A stretch of 44,228 bases of DNA from Caldifarciminota bacterium. Lineage in GTDB: Bacteria > Hydrothermota > Hydrothermia > LBFQ01. A program made the translations under genes and the position numbers. How positions within the stretch are numbered: position 1 is the first letter of the stretch; every line of letters starts with the position of its first letter. Shown piece after piece: positions 15,395-25,857 of the stretch. The stretch covers positions 1 through 44,228 of the forward strand of contig JALWYV010000046.1 of assembly GCA_027003075.1 (NCBI GenBank), written 5' to 3'. The notes under the pieces were generated by a model. The model saw only the letters and a list, made by a program, of their open reading frames with translations. It had not been told where the DNA came from and ran no database searches.

Positions 15395-16870
15395 ATGAAA
15401 AAGTTCATTTATGCGCACGTGATAGCCGGTGTATCTGCCCTGACACTTGTAGTGGGGCAGATGTTTGCCTACTGTCCGTCATCCTGTACCGTCATAACGA
15501 GCGGGCCGGTTACCTTCTGTAGATGTATGATATACGAGACGTCTAATCCTAATGATAGAGTCATGTTAATAACAGACGAACCGATTACGATAGTAGATGT
15601 GGACGGGGATGGGCTGAGAGATATACCTTTTGGTGTTTACTACTACGGTTCCTATGGCACTTACATACTCAAACAGATAATAGTCGGAATACCGGGAACC
15701 TTTACAGCTCAGAACATATCCTCGTATCCAACTTATGGCATCGTTGACCTCGGTGATATGAACGGGGACGGGGAAGTAGATTTCGCCATAGCACAGCAAC
15801 AAATGGGGCATGGAGTTTATATTCTCCAATCCACGGGTAGCTTTTATACGTCCTCCATGGTTTACACCAACACCGATTTCCGTCCTAACAGCATCACGGG
15901 TTTTTACGATGGGTCAAATCCTCATCTTTACTGGACAGCCTACGGAGGTCATATATTCTACTACAACGGCAGCACCGTGATAGAGTATCCTTCCGACATA
16001 TCCTTGAAACCTTGTGCTGACGGCATTACATACGGAGATTTCAACGGAGACGGATGGAACGATGCTGCGTGTGCGAATTATCGGTATAGCCCTTATGGCT
16101 TACATGTTTTCTTTTACGATCCTTTCTTGGGATTTTACTCTTCCGTAGACTTCGCTACCGGGAGACGATGGCAGGGGATCGTGTCCTACGACTTTGACGG
16201 CGATGGCAACTTAGATATAGCTGCTGTGGGGAACGATATCAGCGTCTTCTACAACGATGGCACTGGAACAGGCTGGACAGAGGATTTCATCCTAAGTAAC
16301 TTTTCCACAGGCGCGAATCCCTTTGCCCGTATAAACATCGGTGATATGGACTGCGACGGGGATATGGATCTGGTCGTCGCAACAGCAGCCCCTAACTCGT
16401 TATATTCAAACACTATCCTGGCATGGGTGGAAAACACTTCCTCGGGATGGAACTTCTATGCTATAGATGCTGGAGGAAATAGCGACAACACCTACAGGCC
16501 TTACCCCTACGGAGTACGTGTAGGATATCTTGACGAGCCTTCTTATGCGACAAGTGGAGGGCTGGATATAGTTATAGTAAAGGAGCGCAGCAACCGTTTC
16601 TATGCGTACTACGACACCCTCCGCTGCTCCCTTGGGTACGACGATGGTGAAGACGTATCCGAAACGATCATAGTTCCTCAAGTGCGTGTGGAAAGCCTAA
16701 AAGACGGCATCATGATAACCTCCTCCGGCAAAACGGCGGTAGCTATCTACGACGTCTCTGGAAAGAAGCTCGTGCAGAAAACCGTAAACGGAAAAACCTT
16801 TGTCAGGCTCAATCCCGGTGTTTATATGGTGAAGAGCGACGGAGAGATTATCCGGGTCGTCATAAGATAG
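15395..16870 (+). CDS. Secreted FG-GAP/VCBS-repeat protein with T9SS-like sorting domain
   Basis: The 491-residue product starts with a signal peptide (MKK, then a hydrophobic core to about residue 25). A Cys-rich patch with four Cys follows. At least five Asp-rich calcium-binding loops of the D.DGDG..D type (VDVDGDGLRD, DMNGDGEVDF, DFNGDGWNDA, DFDGDGNLDI, DMDCDGDMDL) mark an FG-GAP/VCBS beta-propeller. The C-terminal 70 residues form a beta sandwich typical of T9SS cargo: VAIYDVSGKKL, LNPGVYMVK and a final IIRVVIR. It is probably exported and attached to the surface or released. The binding partner is unknown. Confidence 0.85.
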   Translation: MKKFIYAHVIAGVSALTLVVGQMFAYCPSSCTVITSGPVTFCRCMIYETSNPNDRVMLITDEPITIVDVDGDGLRDIPFGVYYYGSYGTYILKQIIVGIPGTFTAQNISSYPTYGIVDLGDMNGDGEVDFAIAQQQMGHGVYILQSTGSFYTSSMVYTNTDFRPNSITGFYDGSNPHLYWTAYGGHIFYYNGSTVIEYPSDISLKPCADGITYGDFNGDGWNDAACANYRYSPYGLHVFFYDPFLGFYSSVDFATGRRWQGIVSYDFDGDGNLDIAAVGNDISVFYNDGTGTGWTEDFILSNFSTGANPFARINIGDMDCDGDMDLVVATAAPNSLYSNTILAWVENTSSGWNFYAIDAGGNSDNTYRPYPYGVRVGYLDEPSYATSGGLDIVIVKERSNRFYAYYDTLRCSLGYDDGEDVSETIIVPQVRVESLKDGIMITSSGKTAVAIYDVSGKKLVQKTVNGKTFVRLNPGVYMVKSDGEIIRVVIR

Positions 16871-18062
16871 ACCGGTAAATGTTGAGATACTCCACAGCAA
16901 CGGATAGAGGACGGTACCTTTCCGCTTTTTTCTTTCCCCTCTCCCCCATCCTCCTTGCCGTCTCCTCGTCCTTAAGGATACGCTCCAACTTATTTGTTAG
17001 ATCCTCGTAATCCTCCACCTCAAAGAAGAAGCCGTCCTCCCCTTCGCTGATAACGTCCAACGGCCCCCCCGCCCTGCTCGCTATCACGGGGGTACCGTGC
17101 ATCATGGCCTCAACTAGGACCAGTCCAAGGCTCTCCGTCCATACCTTCGGATCCGACCTTGATGGAAGGACAAGGACCCAGGCCCTGGCGTATTCCTCGG
17201 AAAGCTCCCGGCCGTGCATCCACCCTTTGAATATGGCCTCAACTCCGTACTTTCTGGCCATTTCCTCCCACTCACTCCTTGCTGGACCATCTCCGACGAA
17301 GACGAGTTTCACGTCTATTCCCCGCCTTTTAAGGATAGAAGCAGCCTTTATCAGAACGTCCCCACCTTTCCAGTATACCAGACGCCCCACAAACAACACC
17401 CTTCCCCTCTCCTTATCAACGCCTCTCACCTCAGGTGTCCATCCCACGGGCAAAGGTACTATACGGTGAGGCTTTCCGAGATCTCCAACGATCCTCAGAA
17501 ACCTATCGCGGGTGAACGATGAGTTAAACGTAAAAAAATCCCCCCTTTTCAGAAGATGGATAAAAATCCTCCCCAATTTTCCCAGTTTCTTCATCAGGGA
17601 AAGTTCCGTATTGTGGAAGGTGAAGACCCTCCTTCCCCCGAAAGGCAACGCCCAGATGGCGTTGGGGATGGGCCAGTGGACGTGGACGATGTCCGGCCTG
17701 AAGTCCCTCTCAACCCTTACGGCCTTCAGTAATCCCCCCAACATGAAAAGGGGCAGTTGGAGGTACCTCCACTTCTGGAGCCTTAGCCTCTCGTATATGG
17801 CGACGTCGTAGGTAAGGTTCTCCAGGAAGGCCGGGGAGTAGCGGAAGCGATAGACCGGGATACCTTCATACTCACCGTCCCCCACCCCCCTATGGGCCGA
17901 AGTCAGGATCCGGACATCCACCCCCAGTTCCTTAAGGGCCTTCAGGGTCTGGGTGAGCCAGGGGGTTATGTGGGGCGCCCCCTCGTACGCGAAGGCCGTT
18001 GCTACGTGCAGGACCTTGAGAGGACGCCCCGCGTCCTTAAGACTTCCTTCCGAACTTCTCAA
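16860..18062 (-). CDS. GT4-family glycosyltransferase
   Basis: A GT-B glycosyltransferase of about 400 residues. KVLHVATAF opens the acceptor domain, VHVHWPIPNAIWALP lies in its core, LFVGRLVYWKGGDVLI starts the donor domain, and ESLGLVLVEAMMHGTPVIAS holds the two donor-site Glu. The start used is TTG at 18062, overlapping the upstream GTPase gene by 26 bases; no ATG or GTG lies nearer the conserved N-terminus. The 3' end overlaps the convergent FG-GAP gene by 11 bases. Sugar specificity is unknown. Confidence 0.85.
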   Translation of the reverse strand: MRSSEGSLKDAGRPLKVLHVATAFAYEGAPHITPWLTQTLKALKELGVDVRILTSAHRGVGDGEYEGIPVYRFRYSPAFLENLTYDVAIYERLRLQKWRYLQLPLFMLGGLLKAVRVERDFRPDIVHVHWPIPNAIWALPFGGRRVFTFHNTELSLMKKLGKLGRIFIHLLKRGDFFTFNSSFTRDRFLRIVGDLGKPHRIVPLPVGWTPEVRGVDKERGRVLFVGRLVYWKGGDVLIKAASILKRRGIDVKLVFVGDGPARSEWEEMARKYGVEAIFKGWMHGRELSEEYARAWVLVLPSRSDPKVWTESLGLVLVEAMMHGTPVIASRAGGPLDVISEGEDGFFFEVEDYEDLTNKLERILKDEETARRMGERGKKKAERYRPLSVAVEYLNIYRSIL

Positions 18063-19359
18063 GTATGATGTCGTAAAGGGTGGGCTTACCTATCTCCTGA
18101 AGCTCGTACCGGACCCTGACCCACGGCTTGTTGAGGTTGAGGATGCGGCCGAGGTTTATGGGCGTGGCCACTACGACCAGATCCGCGGGGGTGTCGTTTA
18201 TGGTCTTCTCAAGGTCCTTAAGCTGCTGCTCGGAGTAGCCAACGGCGGGCAGGACGTACTTGGCCTGGGGCCACTTCTGTAGGGCCTCCTTGACCGTTCC
18301 GACGGCGTACTCGGCGACCGGCACGATCTCCTTGGCCCCGTACTTGCGGGCGGCTATGTACCCCGCACCGTAGGACATCTCGCCGTGGGTGAGGGTGGGG
18401 CCGTCCTCCACCACAATCACCCTCTTGCCCTTTATCTTCTCCCCGTCCTCTACGAATATTGGCGAGGCGGCCTCTATGACGGTGGCCTTGGGGTTTATCC
18501 TGAAGACGTTGTTTCTGACCGTCTCAATCCCCTCAAGGGAGGCCGTATCCACCTTGTTTATGATGACGACGTCAGCCATCCTTAAGTTGGCCTCACCGGG
18601 GTGATACTTCACCTCGTGGCCGGGCCTGTGGGGGTCCACGACGACGATGTGGAGGTCGGGCTTGAAGAAGGGGAGGTCGTTGTTCCCACCGTCCCAGAGG
18701 ACGATGTCGGCCACCTTCTCCGCCTCCCTGAGGATCTTCTCGTAGTCCACACCGGCAAAAACGATGTTACCCCTGTCAAGGTGAGGCTCGTACTCCTCCC
18801 TCTCCTCTATGGTACAGTTGTACCTGTCCAGATCCTCGTAGGTCTCAAACTTCTGGACTATCTGCTTCGTCAGGTCCCCGTAGGGCATGGGGTGGCGCAC
18901 AACGGCCACCCTGTAGCCGAGGTCCTTGAGGATGTCCGATACCCGGCGGGTGGTCTGGCTCTTACCGGACCCCGTCCTCACCGCTCCGATGGAGATTACG
19001 GGTTTGGAGGACTTGAGCATGGTGTTCTTTGCCCCCATGAGCCAGTAGTCGGCACCGGCGGCTACGGCGCGGGAGGCCCTGTGCATGACGTACTCGTGCG
19101 AGACGTCGCTGTACGCGAAGACGACGATATCCACGTCGTACTCCCTGATGAGCTTCTCAAGGTCCTCCTCCGGGTAGATGGGTATCCCTTCCGGGTAGAG
19201 GTCCCCCGCCAGCTCCGGCGGGTACCTCCTCCCCTCAATGTCGGGTATCTGGGTAGCCGTGAAGGCCACCACCTCGTAGTCGGGGTTGTTGCGGAAGAAG
19301 AGGTTGAAGTTGTGGAAGTCCCTTCCAGCTGCTCCCATTATTATTACACGTCTGCGCAT
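18037..19359 (-). CDS. Cyclic 2,3-diphosphoglycerate synthetase-like GTPase
   Basis: This 440-residue protein resembles the cDPG synthetase/predicted GTPase family. An N-terminal Rossmann-like part (RRRVIIMGAAGRDFHNFN) is followed by VFAYSDVSHEYVM and a P-loop, GAVRTGSGKSQTTRR, near residue 125. VLWDGGNNDLPFFKPD and VVIINKVDTA complete a GTPase-like core. In Methanothermus the related enzyme makes the thermoprotectant cyclic 2,3-diphosphoglycerate; for bacterial members the activity is unproven. The start at 19359 is chosen because MRRRVIIMGAAG is the family N-terminus and TAGAAT lies 8 bases before it. It diverges from a Dph6-like gene. Confidence 0.8.
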   Translation of the reverse strand: MRRRVIIMGAAGRDFHNFNLFFRNNPDYEVVAFTATQIPDIEGRRYPPELAGDLYPEGIPIYPEEDLEKLIREYDVDIVVFAYSDVSHEYVMHRASRAVAAGADYWLMGAKNTMLKSSKPVISIGAVRTGSGKSQTTRRVSDILKDLGYRVAVVRHPMPYGDLTKQIVQKFETYEDLDRYNCTIEEREEYEPHLDRGNIVFAGVDYEKILREAEKVADIVLWDGGNNDLPFFKPDLHIVVVDPHRPGHEVKYHPGEANLRMADVVIINKVDTASLEGIETVRNNVFRINPKATVIEAASPIFVEDGEKIKGKRVIVVEDGPTLTHGEMSYGAGYIAARKYGAKEIVPVAEYAVGTVKEALQKWPQAKYVLPAVGYSEQQLKDLEKTINDTPADLVVVATPINLGRILNLNKPWVRVRYELQEIGKPTLYDIILEKFGRKS

Positions 19360-19367
19360 AGGCCGGG

Positions 19368-19373
19368 ATTCTA
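19368..19373 (-). promoter_or_regulatory. -10 box of the cDPG synthetase-like gene
   Basis: TAGAAT on the minus strand, 8 bases before the ATG at 19359. The opposing -10 box is 25 bases away. Confidence 0.65.
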
Positions 19374-19398
19374 CGGGGGAAGGATTAACCTTCTCTCT

Positions 19399-19404
19399 TA
19401 CAAT
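19399..19404 (+). promoter_or_regulatory. -10 box of the Dph6-like gene
   Basis: TACAAT ends 6 bases before the ATG at 19411. Confidence 0.55.
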
Positions 19405-19410
19405 TTCCGC

Positions 19411-20067
19411 ATGATCCTGTCTTTCAGCGGTGGGAAGGATAGTTCCCTGGCCCTGTACTACGCTCTGCGGGAAGGCCACCGTATAACCTATCTCCTGACC
19501 ACCGTAACCGAAGGGTACGACCGCATCTCTATCCATGGCGTGAGGCGGGAGCTGTTGAGGAGGCAGGCCAGATCAATAGGCATACCGCTCTACGAGGTGG
19601 TCATCCCGCCGAAGTGTACGAACGAAGAATATGAGAAACGTATGAGGGAGGCGATGGAAGATCTGGCCAAAAGGGATCCGGATAAAACCGTTATCTTCGG
19701 AGATATATTCCTTGAGGACGTGCGGAGGTACAGGGAGGAGAGGCTGATGAAGGGTGGATGGAAGGGCCTTTTCCCCCTGTGGGGAAGGGATACGGGAAAG
19801 TTGGCGAGGGAGTTCCTGAAACTGGGGTTTAAGGCCGTAGTCGTGAGCGTGGACGGTGAAGTATTGCCGGGAGATTTTGTGGGAAGGGAGTACGATGAGG
19901 ATTTTTTAAAGGACCTGCCGGAGGGAGTTGATCCGTGCGGGGAGAGGGGGGAGTTCCATACCTTCGTTTATGACGGGCCGATATTTTCCACCACGGTAAA
20001 TTTTGAGGTCGGCGAAAAGGTCCTGAGGGACAACAGGTTTTATTACGTTGACCTTGTTCCCGCCTGA
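19411..20067 (+). CDS. Dph6-like ATP-pyrophosphatase (diphthine--ammonia ligase family)
   Basis: A 218-residue N-type ATP-pyrophosphatase. The PP-loop SFSGGKDSSLALYYAL starts at residue 4, and the family motifs IFGDIF, EVLPGDFVGREYDEDF, GVDPCGERGEFHTFVYDGPIF-type sequence and a final FYYVDL are all present. In archaea and eukaryotes this family amidates diphthine on elongation factor 2. Bacteria lack diphthamide, so the role here is open. The ATG at 19411 is preferred because the conserved domain begins there and a -10 box is 6 bases upstream; the open frame further upstream is antisense to the GTPase gene. Confidence 0.8.
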   Translation: MILSFSGGKDSSLALYYALREGHRITYLLTTVTEGYDRISIHGVRRELLRRQARSIGIPLYEVVIPPKCTNEEYEKRMREAMEDLAKRDPDKTVIFGDIFLEDVRRYREERLMKGGWKGLFPLWGRDTGKLAREFLKLGFKAVVVSVDGEVLPGDFVGREYDEDFLKDLPEGVDPCGERGEFHTFVYDGPIFSTTVNFEVGEKVLRDNRFYYVDLVPA

Positions 20068-20068
20068 T

Positions 20069-21574
20069 TCACCGTATAACCACCTTACGGCTCTTTCGTC
20101 CCCTTACCACGAAGTATACGCCCCTGCCGAGATTGGAAGGTATATCGCTGCCCGAAAACAGCAGTCTTCCGTCCGGTGAGTATATCCGTACGAGTCCATC
20201 GGTCCCGGTTGTCCCTTTCTCATCCGTAGTAAGGCTTCCGTCCCCTCCAAGAGGACACGACGCCCTGCTGGAGTCGTCCACCACCGCGAGATGCGGGGTG
20301 GTGCGAAAATCCCCACCACCGACGACCATCTCAATACAGCCGTCCCCGTCCACGTCGGCGAGGGTCTTGACCCTGCTTCTAAGTGGCCTGATGTCCCACA
20401 GGAAAGACCCGGTAGAGGATACGACGGTGAGGAGCGAGCCGTTTAGTAGGACGACCTCGTATCCGGGCGAAGGGTCCACGTCTGCCACCTCCGGTCCACC
20501 GTTGCTGTACCAGTCGTAAACGTACTTCCACTCTACACTGCCGTCGGCCCCGTTAAGGACATAAACGGTATCCATACCACGGTTCCATCGGGTAGGGACG
20601 AGGACCTCCGGTATACCGTCCCCGTTCAGATCGTGGACTGCTATGAAATAGGATACGGATATATCAAGAAGACGTGACCATATCACGTTCCCATTCGCCC
20701 CATCAAATGCCATCGCTACGAACCCACCGGCCTCAATCACGTCGTTGTCCCCGTCCCCATCGGCGTCGGATACAACTACGGAAACGGGATTCTCACCGTA
20801 GAGGGTCGGTGCGCTCCACAGGAGGGTTCCGGTGCTTCCGTCAAGGGCAACGACGCTATCCGATATCCCGAAGACGATGTCCATATCGCCGTCTCCATCC
20901 ACGTCCCCGGCTGCCGGAGGGGTCTTTATCGTGTCTCCGTTCCTGTGCCACTCCCATAGTAGAGAGAAGTCCTCGCCGTTGTAGACGAAAAGGGTGTCGT
21001 AGTTATCCAGCCTTAGAACAAGTTCAGCCTTACCATCGCCGTCTATATCACCCACAAGTGGGTGGGAGGGAGTACTACCGAATTCAAGCACACGTTTAAC
21101 GGATCCATCCCTACCCCTGAGAACATACAGCTTGTCCCTATAGCCCATCTGAAAGATCATAACCTCCAGACTGTCATCTCCATCAATATCCGCTATAACG
21201 GCCGGCCCCCATAACCAGTATGTACTGGAGAAATTATCCCCGTCAAACCTCCATACCGTATCCCCGGTTAATCCGTTTATGGCGTACAGTCTGTGATAAG
21301 GATTGGGAGGGTCGTCAAAGTAGAGGGGAACCAGAATCTCCATAATACCGTCGTCGTTTACGTCTCCTACGACCGGCTGGATTCCTACACCGGTGGATCT
21401 TGGAAAACTAATGGACCATCTGACGTACCTCTTAGAGAAGGTTCCTCTACCCATCTGTACACCGTTCCTCATCAGATCCCCACCCAACATCTGCCACGAA
21501 TAATATGCCGCTCTATAAGGCGGTATGCAGTAGGTTGAAAACCCGCAGAGTGCAGATACCGTAATCCACAGCAT
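20069..21574 (-). CDS. Secreted FG-GAP/VCBS-repeat protein with T9SS-like sorting domain
   Basis: The 501-residue protein has a short hydrophobic start (MLWITVSALCGFS), then a series of Asp-rich loops (VGDVNDDGIMEI, ADIDGDDSLEV, GDIDGDGKAEL, GDVDGDGDMDI, SDADGDGDNDV, HDLNGDGIPEV, ADVDGDGCIEM). These are spaced as in an integrin-like or PQQ-like beta-propeller. The C-terminus is a sorting domain: VRIYSPDGRLLFSG, LGRGVYFVV and a final RKVVIR. The stop lies one base from the convergent Dph6-like gene. It is a probable surface protein of unknown ligand. Confidence 0.82.
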   Translation of the reverse strand: MLWITVSALCGFSTYCIPPYRAAYYSWQMLGGDLMRNGVQMGRGTFSKRYVRWSISFPRSTGVGIQPVVGDVNDDGIMEILVPLYFDDPPNPYHRLYAINGLTGDTVWRFDGDNFSSTYWLWGPAVIADIDGDDSLEVMIFQMGYRDKLYVLRGRDGSVKRVLEFGSTPSHPLVGDIDGDGKAELVLRLDNYDTLFVYNGEDFSLLWEWHRNGDTIKTPPAAGDVDGDGDMDIVFGISDSVVALDGSTGTLLWSAPTLYGENPVSVVVSDADGDGDNDVIEAGGFVAMAFDGANGNVIWSRLLDISVSYFIAVHDLNGDGIPEVLVPTRWNRGMDTVYVLNGADGSVEWKYVYDWYSNGGPEVADVDPSPGYEVVLLNGSLLTVVSSTGSFLWDIRPLRSRVKTLADVDGDGCIEMVVGGGDFRTTPHLAVVDDSSRASCPLGGDGSLTTDEKGTTGTDGLVRIYSPDGRLLFSGSDIPSNLGRGVYFVVRGRKSRKVVIR

Positions 21575-21582
21575 GACAACAT

Positions 21583-21588
21583 ATTATA
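21583..21588 (-). promoter_or_regulatory. -10 box of the second FG-GAP gene
   Basis: TATAAT on the minus strand, 8 bases before the ATG at 21574. Confidence 0.65.
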
Positions 21589-21772
21589 AAGTGGGGTAGT
21601 AATACTTTTTGCAATAAGAAATCTGGTCAGACTTTCCGCTATAGCCTGATACCGTTACCAAGTTTTAATCCAAATTTTCAAAGGGATATCAGGATTTTCC
21701 GGGAAAAGTTTGCTCCAGAGAACGTACGTACCGGGAGGCAACAGCTAAGTAAAATTTCCTGCCTTACTGCTT

Positions 21773-21778
21773 TAGAAT
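21773..21778 (+). promoter_or_regulatory. Possible upstream -10 box in the tuf leader region
   Basis: TAGAAT at 21773-21778, with a TAAAAT at 21750-21755 further up. A transcript from here would run about 70 bases into the terminator hairpin at 21814-21854, giving a small RNA or an attenuated tuf leader. No coding sequence lies in between. Confidence 0.4.
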
Positions 21779-21813
21779 ACGCACCCTGCCCCCTGAGAGG
21801 GTTTGGGTACGTT

Positions 21814-21854
21814 GCGACCTGCCTAACGGCCGTATAATTGCAGGTCGCTTTTTT
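21814..21854 (+). terminator. Intrinsic terminator/attenuator upstream of tuf
   Basis: A perfect 9-bp stem (GCGACCTGC at 21814-21822 with GCAGGTCGC at 21840-21848) encloses a 17-base loop and is followed by six T. It stands 31 bases before the tuf start. The loop itself contains TATAAT, the apparent tuf -10 box, so RNAs started inside the hairpin escape termination. Confidence 0.75.
21833..21838 (+). promoter_or_regulatory. Probable tuf -10 box inside a hairpin loop
   Basis: TATAAT, with TTGCGA 15 bases upstream as a possible -35 element. Initiation about seven bases downstream gives a leader of about 40 bases with the AAGGAGGT ribosome binding site at about 21870-21877. Confidence 0.6.
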
Positions 21855-21885
21855 AGTAAAGGAGAAAAAAAGGAGGTAAAGAGCG

Positions 21886-23105
<1,220 letters not shown>

Positions 23106-23106
<1 letters not shown>

Positions 23107-23417
23107 TGGACAAGATCCGCCTGAAGCTTAAGAGTTTTGACCCGGCCGTCCTTGACAGGACGGCCCGGGAAATCGTTTTTACGGCTAAGGCCACCGGTGC
23201 GAGGGTGGCCGGACCCATCCCCCTTCCGACCAAGAAGTCCCTGTTTGCCGTCATACGAGGCCCGCACATAGACAAGAGGGGACAGGAACACTTCTGGCTT
23301 AAGAAACACGCCCGCCTCATAGAGATAAGGGATGCCACCCCGGAGACCATAGAGAAGATATCCCAGATAGACCTTCCTCCGGGCGTGGATATCAAGGTAA
23401 AGATAATCACGGAGTGA
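23106..23417 (+). CDS. rpsJ: 30S ribosomal protein S10
   Basis: S10 (103 residues) begins MDKIRLKLKSFDPAVLD, has the GPIPLPTKKSLFAVIRGPHIDK and DLPPGVDIKVKI segments of the family, and sits in the 30S head. The ATG at 23106 overlaps the tuf stop (TGATG); a GTG one codon upstream is the alternative. First protein of the S10 cluster. Confidence 0.95.
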
Positions 23418-23421
23418 AGCC

Positions 23422-24090
23422 ATGCTTAAGCTGATAGCCAAGAAGGTGGGGATGACGCAGGTGTACGTGAAACCGGAACACGAGCCTTTCGGCATCCCCG
23501 TACCCGTCACCGTCCTCCAGATCCCGGAGAACGTGATCGTTGGCCACAGAACGGCCGAAAAGGACGGGTACAACGCCGTAATAGTCGGCTACGACTTCAA
23601 GCCCGTCCACAAGGTCAAAAAGCCCGTACTCGGATTCGTGAAGGGGGCGCTGGGCGATAAAGAAAAGTATCCTACTAAATTTTACGAGTTCAAAACGGAC
23701 GAACTGGATAAGTATCCGGTAGGCTCATCCCTGGGGGCCGCCCTGTTTGAGGGTATAGAGGTGGTGGACGTACAGGGCAAGACCAAGGGTAGAGGGTTTA
23801 CCGGTGTGATGAAGAGGTGGGACTTTTCGGGAGGCCCAGCCGCCCACGGTTCAAAGTTTCACAGGAGACCGGGATCTATAGGACAGCATACCTTCCCCGG
23901 AAGGGTATGGAAGGGTAAGAAGATGGCCGGACACTACGGGAACGAGACCGTCACCATCCTGAACCTGCAGCTCGTACGGATATACCCCGAGGACAACATC
24001 CTCCTCGTCAAGGGCGGTGTTCCGGGGCACCGGGGCGCTTACGTGTTCGTGAGACCGGCAGTTTACAAGTACGGAGGTGATAAGAAATGA
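23422..24090 (+). CDS. rplC: 50S ribosomal protein L3
   Basis: L3 (222 residues) starts with AKKVGMTQVYV and contains KTKGRGFTGVMKRW, FSGGPAAHGSKFHRRPGSIG and the MAGHYG loop that reaches toward the peptidyl-transferase centre. A GGAG-type ribosome site precedes the ATG, 4 bases after rpsJ. Confidence 0.95.
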   Translation: MLKLIAKKVGMTQVYVKPEHEPFGIPVPVTVLQIPENVIVGHRTAEKDGYNAVIVGYDFKPVHKVKKPVLGFVKGALGDKEKYPTKFYEFKTDELDKYPVGSSLGAALFEGIEVVDVQGKTKGRGFTGVMKRWDFSGGPAAHGSKFHRRPGSIGQHTFPGRVWKGKKMAGHYGNETVTILNLQLVRIYPEDNILLVKGGVPGHRGAYVFVRPAVYKYGGDKK

Positions 24091-24710
24091 AGGCCCCGAT
24101 TTACAACATCACGGGTGAGAAGAAGGGCGAGCGGGACCTCCCGGCAGACTTCCTTGGAATAAAACCCAACAGACACCTTCTATGGGAGGCCGTGAGGGTT
24201 TACCTCTACAACCAGAGGCAGGGGACCCACCATGCCAAGACCCGCGGTGAGGTTATAGGTTCCCGCAGGAAGATCTGGCCCCAGAAGCATATGGGGAGGG
24301 CCAGACACGGGGACCGTTACGCACCTATTTTCGTGGGAGGTGCTAAAGCCCATGGCCCCCGTCCGAAGGAGTACTACATAAAGATGCCTAAAAAAGCCAG
24401 GAGGCTCGCCCTCCGGATGGCCCTCGCCGACAGAGCACAGAACGGTCGTATCCTCCTGCTTGAAAACATGGCTCTGGAGCAGCCCAAGACCAAGACCGTC
24501 TACAACTTCCTCAAGAGCGTAGGTCTGGTCGGGAAGAACGTCCTCTTCGTACCCAAGGACTACAACCGCGTTTTCTACCTCTCCGCCCGCAACATCCCCG
24601 ACGTCCACGTCCTGCACGCCGACCAACTCAACACGTACTTCGTCCTCTGGTCCGACTACGTGGTCGCGGAGGATGGGGCGATAGAAAAACTAAAGGAGAG
24701 GTTATCATGA
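24087..24710 (+). CDS. rplD: 50S ribosomal protein L4
   Basis: L4 (207 residues) overlaps rplC by 4 bases and has a GGAGGT site. The exit-tunnel loop (QGTHHAKTRGEV, KKIWPQKHMGRARHG-like) is present. L4 can repress its own operon in some bacteria; no matching leader structure other than the tuf hairpin is visible. Confidence 0.95.
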   Translation: MKAPIYNITGEKKGERDLPADFLGIKPNRHLLWEAVRVYLYNQRQGTHHAKTRGEVIGSRRKIWPQKHMGRARHGDRYAPIFVGGAKAHGPRPKEYYIKMPKKARRLALRMALADRAQNGRILLLENMALEQPKTKTVYNFLKSVGLVGKNVLFVPKDYNRVFYLSARNIPDVHVLHADQLNTYFVLWSDYVVAEDGAIEKLKERLS

Positions 24711-25003
24711 AACTTTCCCACGAGGAAGTTCTCATAAGACCCGTACTTACGGAGAAGGCCCTGAACCTGCGCGATAAGTACAACAAGTACACCTTCATCG
24801 TGCATCCTGACGCCAACAAGCACCAGATAAAGGAGGCCGTTGAGAGGATCTTCGGCGTTAAGGTCGTCAAGGTCAATACCATGAACTACAAGCCGAAGCC
24901 CCGCAGGGATCTCCGTCGCCGTCGTATCATGGGACGCACGAGAAGGTATAAGAAGGCCGTAGTGACCCTCGCTGAGGGCCATAAAATAGATCTGGGGGTG
25001 TGA
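24707..25003 (+). CDS. rplW: 50S ribosomal protein L23
   Basis: L23 (98 residues): [15 protein letters not shown] start, [19 protein letters not shown] and [12 protein letters not shown] core, basic loop [11 protein letters not shown]. It lies at the exit-tunnel rim where trigger factor and SRP dock. It overlaps rplD by 4 bases, with AGGAG upstream. Confidence 0.95.
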   Translation: MKLSHEEVLIRPVLTEKALNLRDKYNKYTFIVHPDANKHQIKEAVERIFGVKVVKVNTMNYKPKPRRDLRRRRIMGRTRRYKKAVVTLAEGHKIDLGV

Positions 25004-25004
25004 T

Positions 25005-25853
25005 ATGCCGATAAAGAAATATAAACCCTACACTCCCGGCCGCAGATGGATGAGCGTTGTGGATTACTCCGTTTACATAACGAAGGAGGAGCCGGAGAAG
25101 TCCCTGACCAAACCCAAGAAACAGAAGGCCGGGAGGAACAATCAGGGAAGGATAACCGTACGCCATAGGGGCGGTGGGAACAAGAGGAAGTACCGCATTA
25201 TAGACTTCGTGCGTCACGACAAGGTCGGTGTCCCGGGAGTTGTTAAGTCCATAGAGTACGATCCCAACAGGACGGCCTTCATAGCCCTTATAGCCTACAG
25301 GGACGGAGAAAAGCGGTACATAATAGCGCCCGAGGGCCTGAAGGTGGGTGATGAGGTGGTGGCAGGCCCCGACGCACCCATAAAGGTGGGGAACGCCCTG
25401 CCCCTTGAGAAGATACCGGAGGGAACACCCATCCACAACCTTGAGATGATACCCGGCAAGGGTGGCCAGCTGGTAAGGGCCGCCGGCACCTACGCCACCA
25501 TAATGTCAAAGGACGAGAACTGGATATACGTCCAGCTACCTTCAAAAGAGATCCGGAAGTTCCACCACAGCTGTTATGCCACCGTCGGGCAGGTCTCCAA
25601 CGTGGATCACGAGAATGTCACCATCGGTAAGGCCGGAAGGAATCGCTGGCTCGGACGCAGGCCCGCCGTCAGAGGCGTAGCCATGAACCCCGTGGATCAC
25701 CCCCACGGAGGTGGTGAGGGTCGCACCAAAGGTAAGATACCGAAGACGCCCTGGGGTAAGATCGCCCGTGGCGTAAAGACGCGCAAGAAGAGGAAGCCCT
25801 CCGACACCTTTATCGTCAAGCGTCGGAGGATAGGATACGGATCAAAGGAGTGA
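25005..25853 (+). CDS. rplB: 50S ribosomal protein L2
   Basis: L2 (282 residues), the most conserved large-subunit protein near the peptidyl-transferase centre. [47 protein letters not shown]-type C-terminal segment (with the functionally important His) and a basic tail are all present. Start one base after the rplW stop. Confidence 0.96.
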   Translation: MPIKKYKPYTPGRRWMSVVDYSVYITKEEPEKSLTKPKKQKAGRNNQGRITVRHRGGGNKRKYRIIDFVRHDKVGVPGVVKSIEYDPNRTAFIALIAYRDGEKRYIIAPEGLKVGDEVVAGPDAPIKVGNALPLEKIPEGTPIHNLEMIPGKGGQLVRAAGTYATIMSKDENWIYVQLPSKEIRKFHHSCYATVGQVSNVDHENVTIGKAGRNRWLGRRPAVRGVAMNPVDHPHGGGEGRTKGKIPKTPWGKIARGVKTRKKRKPSDTFIVKRRRIGYGSKE

Positions 25854-25857
25854 AGAT

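Noticed and set aside
18601-19410. Open frame extending upstream of the Dph6-like protein, and an equally long antisense region
   Set aside because: It is antisense to the cDPG-synthetase-like gene. The PP-loop domain starts at 19411 and a -10 box lies 6 bases before that ATG.
21781-21855. SRP (4.5S) RNA or 6S RNA in the tuf leader
   Set aside because: The stretch is short and lacks the SRP tetraloop and asymmetric-bulge core or a 6S open-complex mimic. It is better described as an attenuator or small RNA of unknown type.
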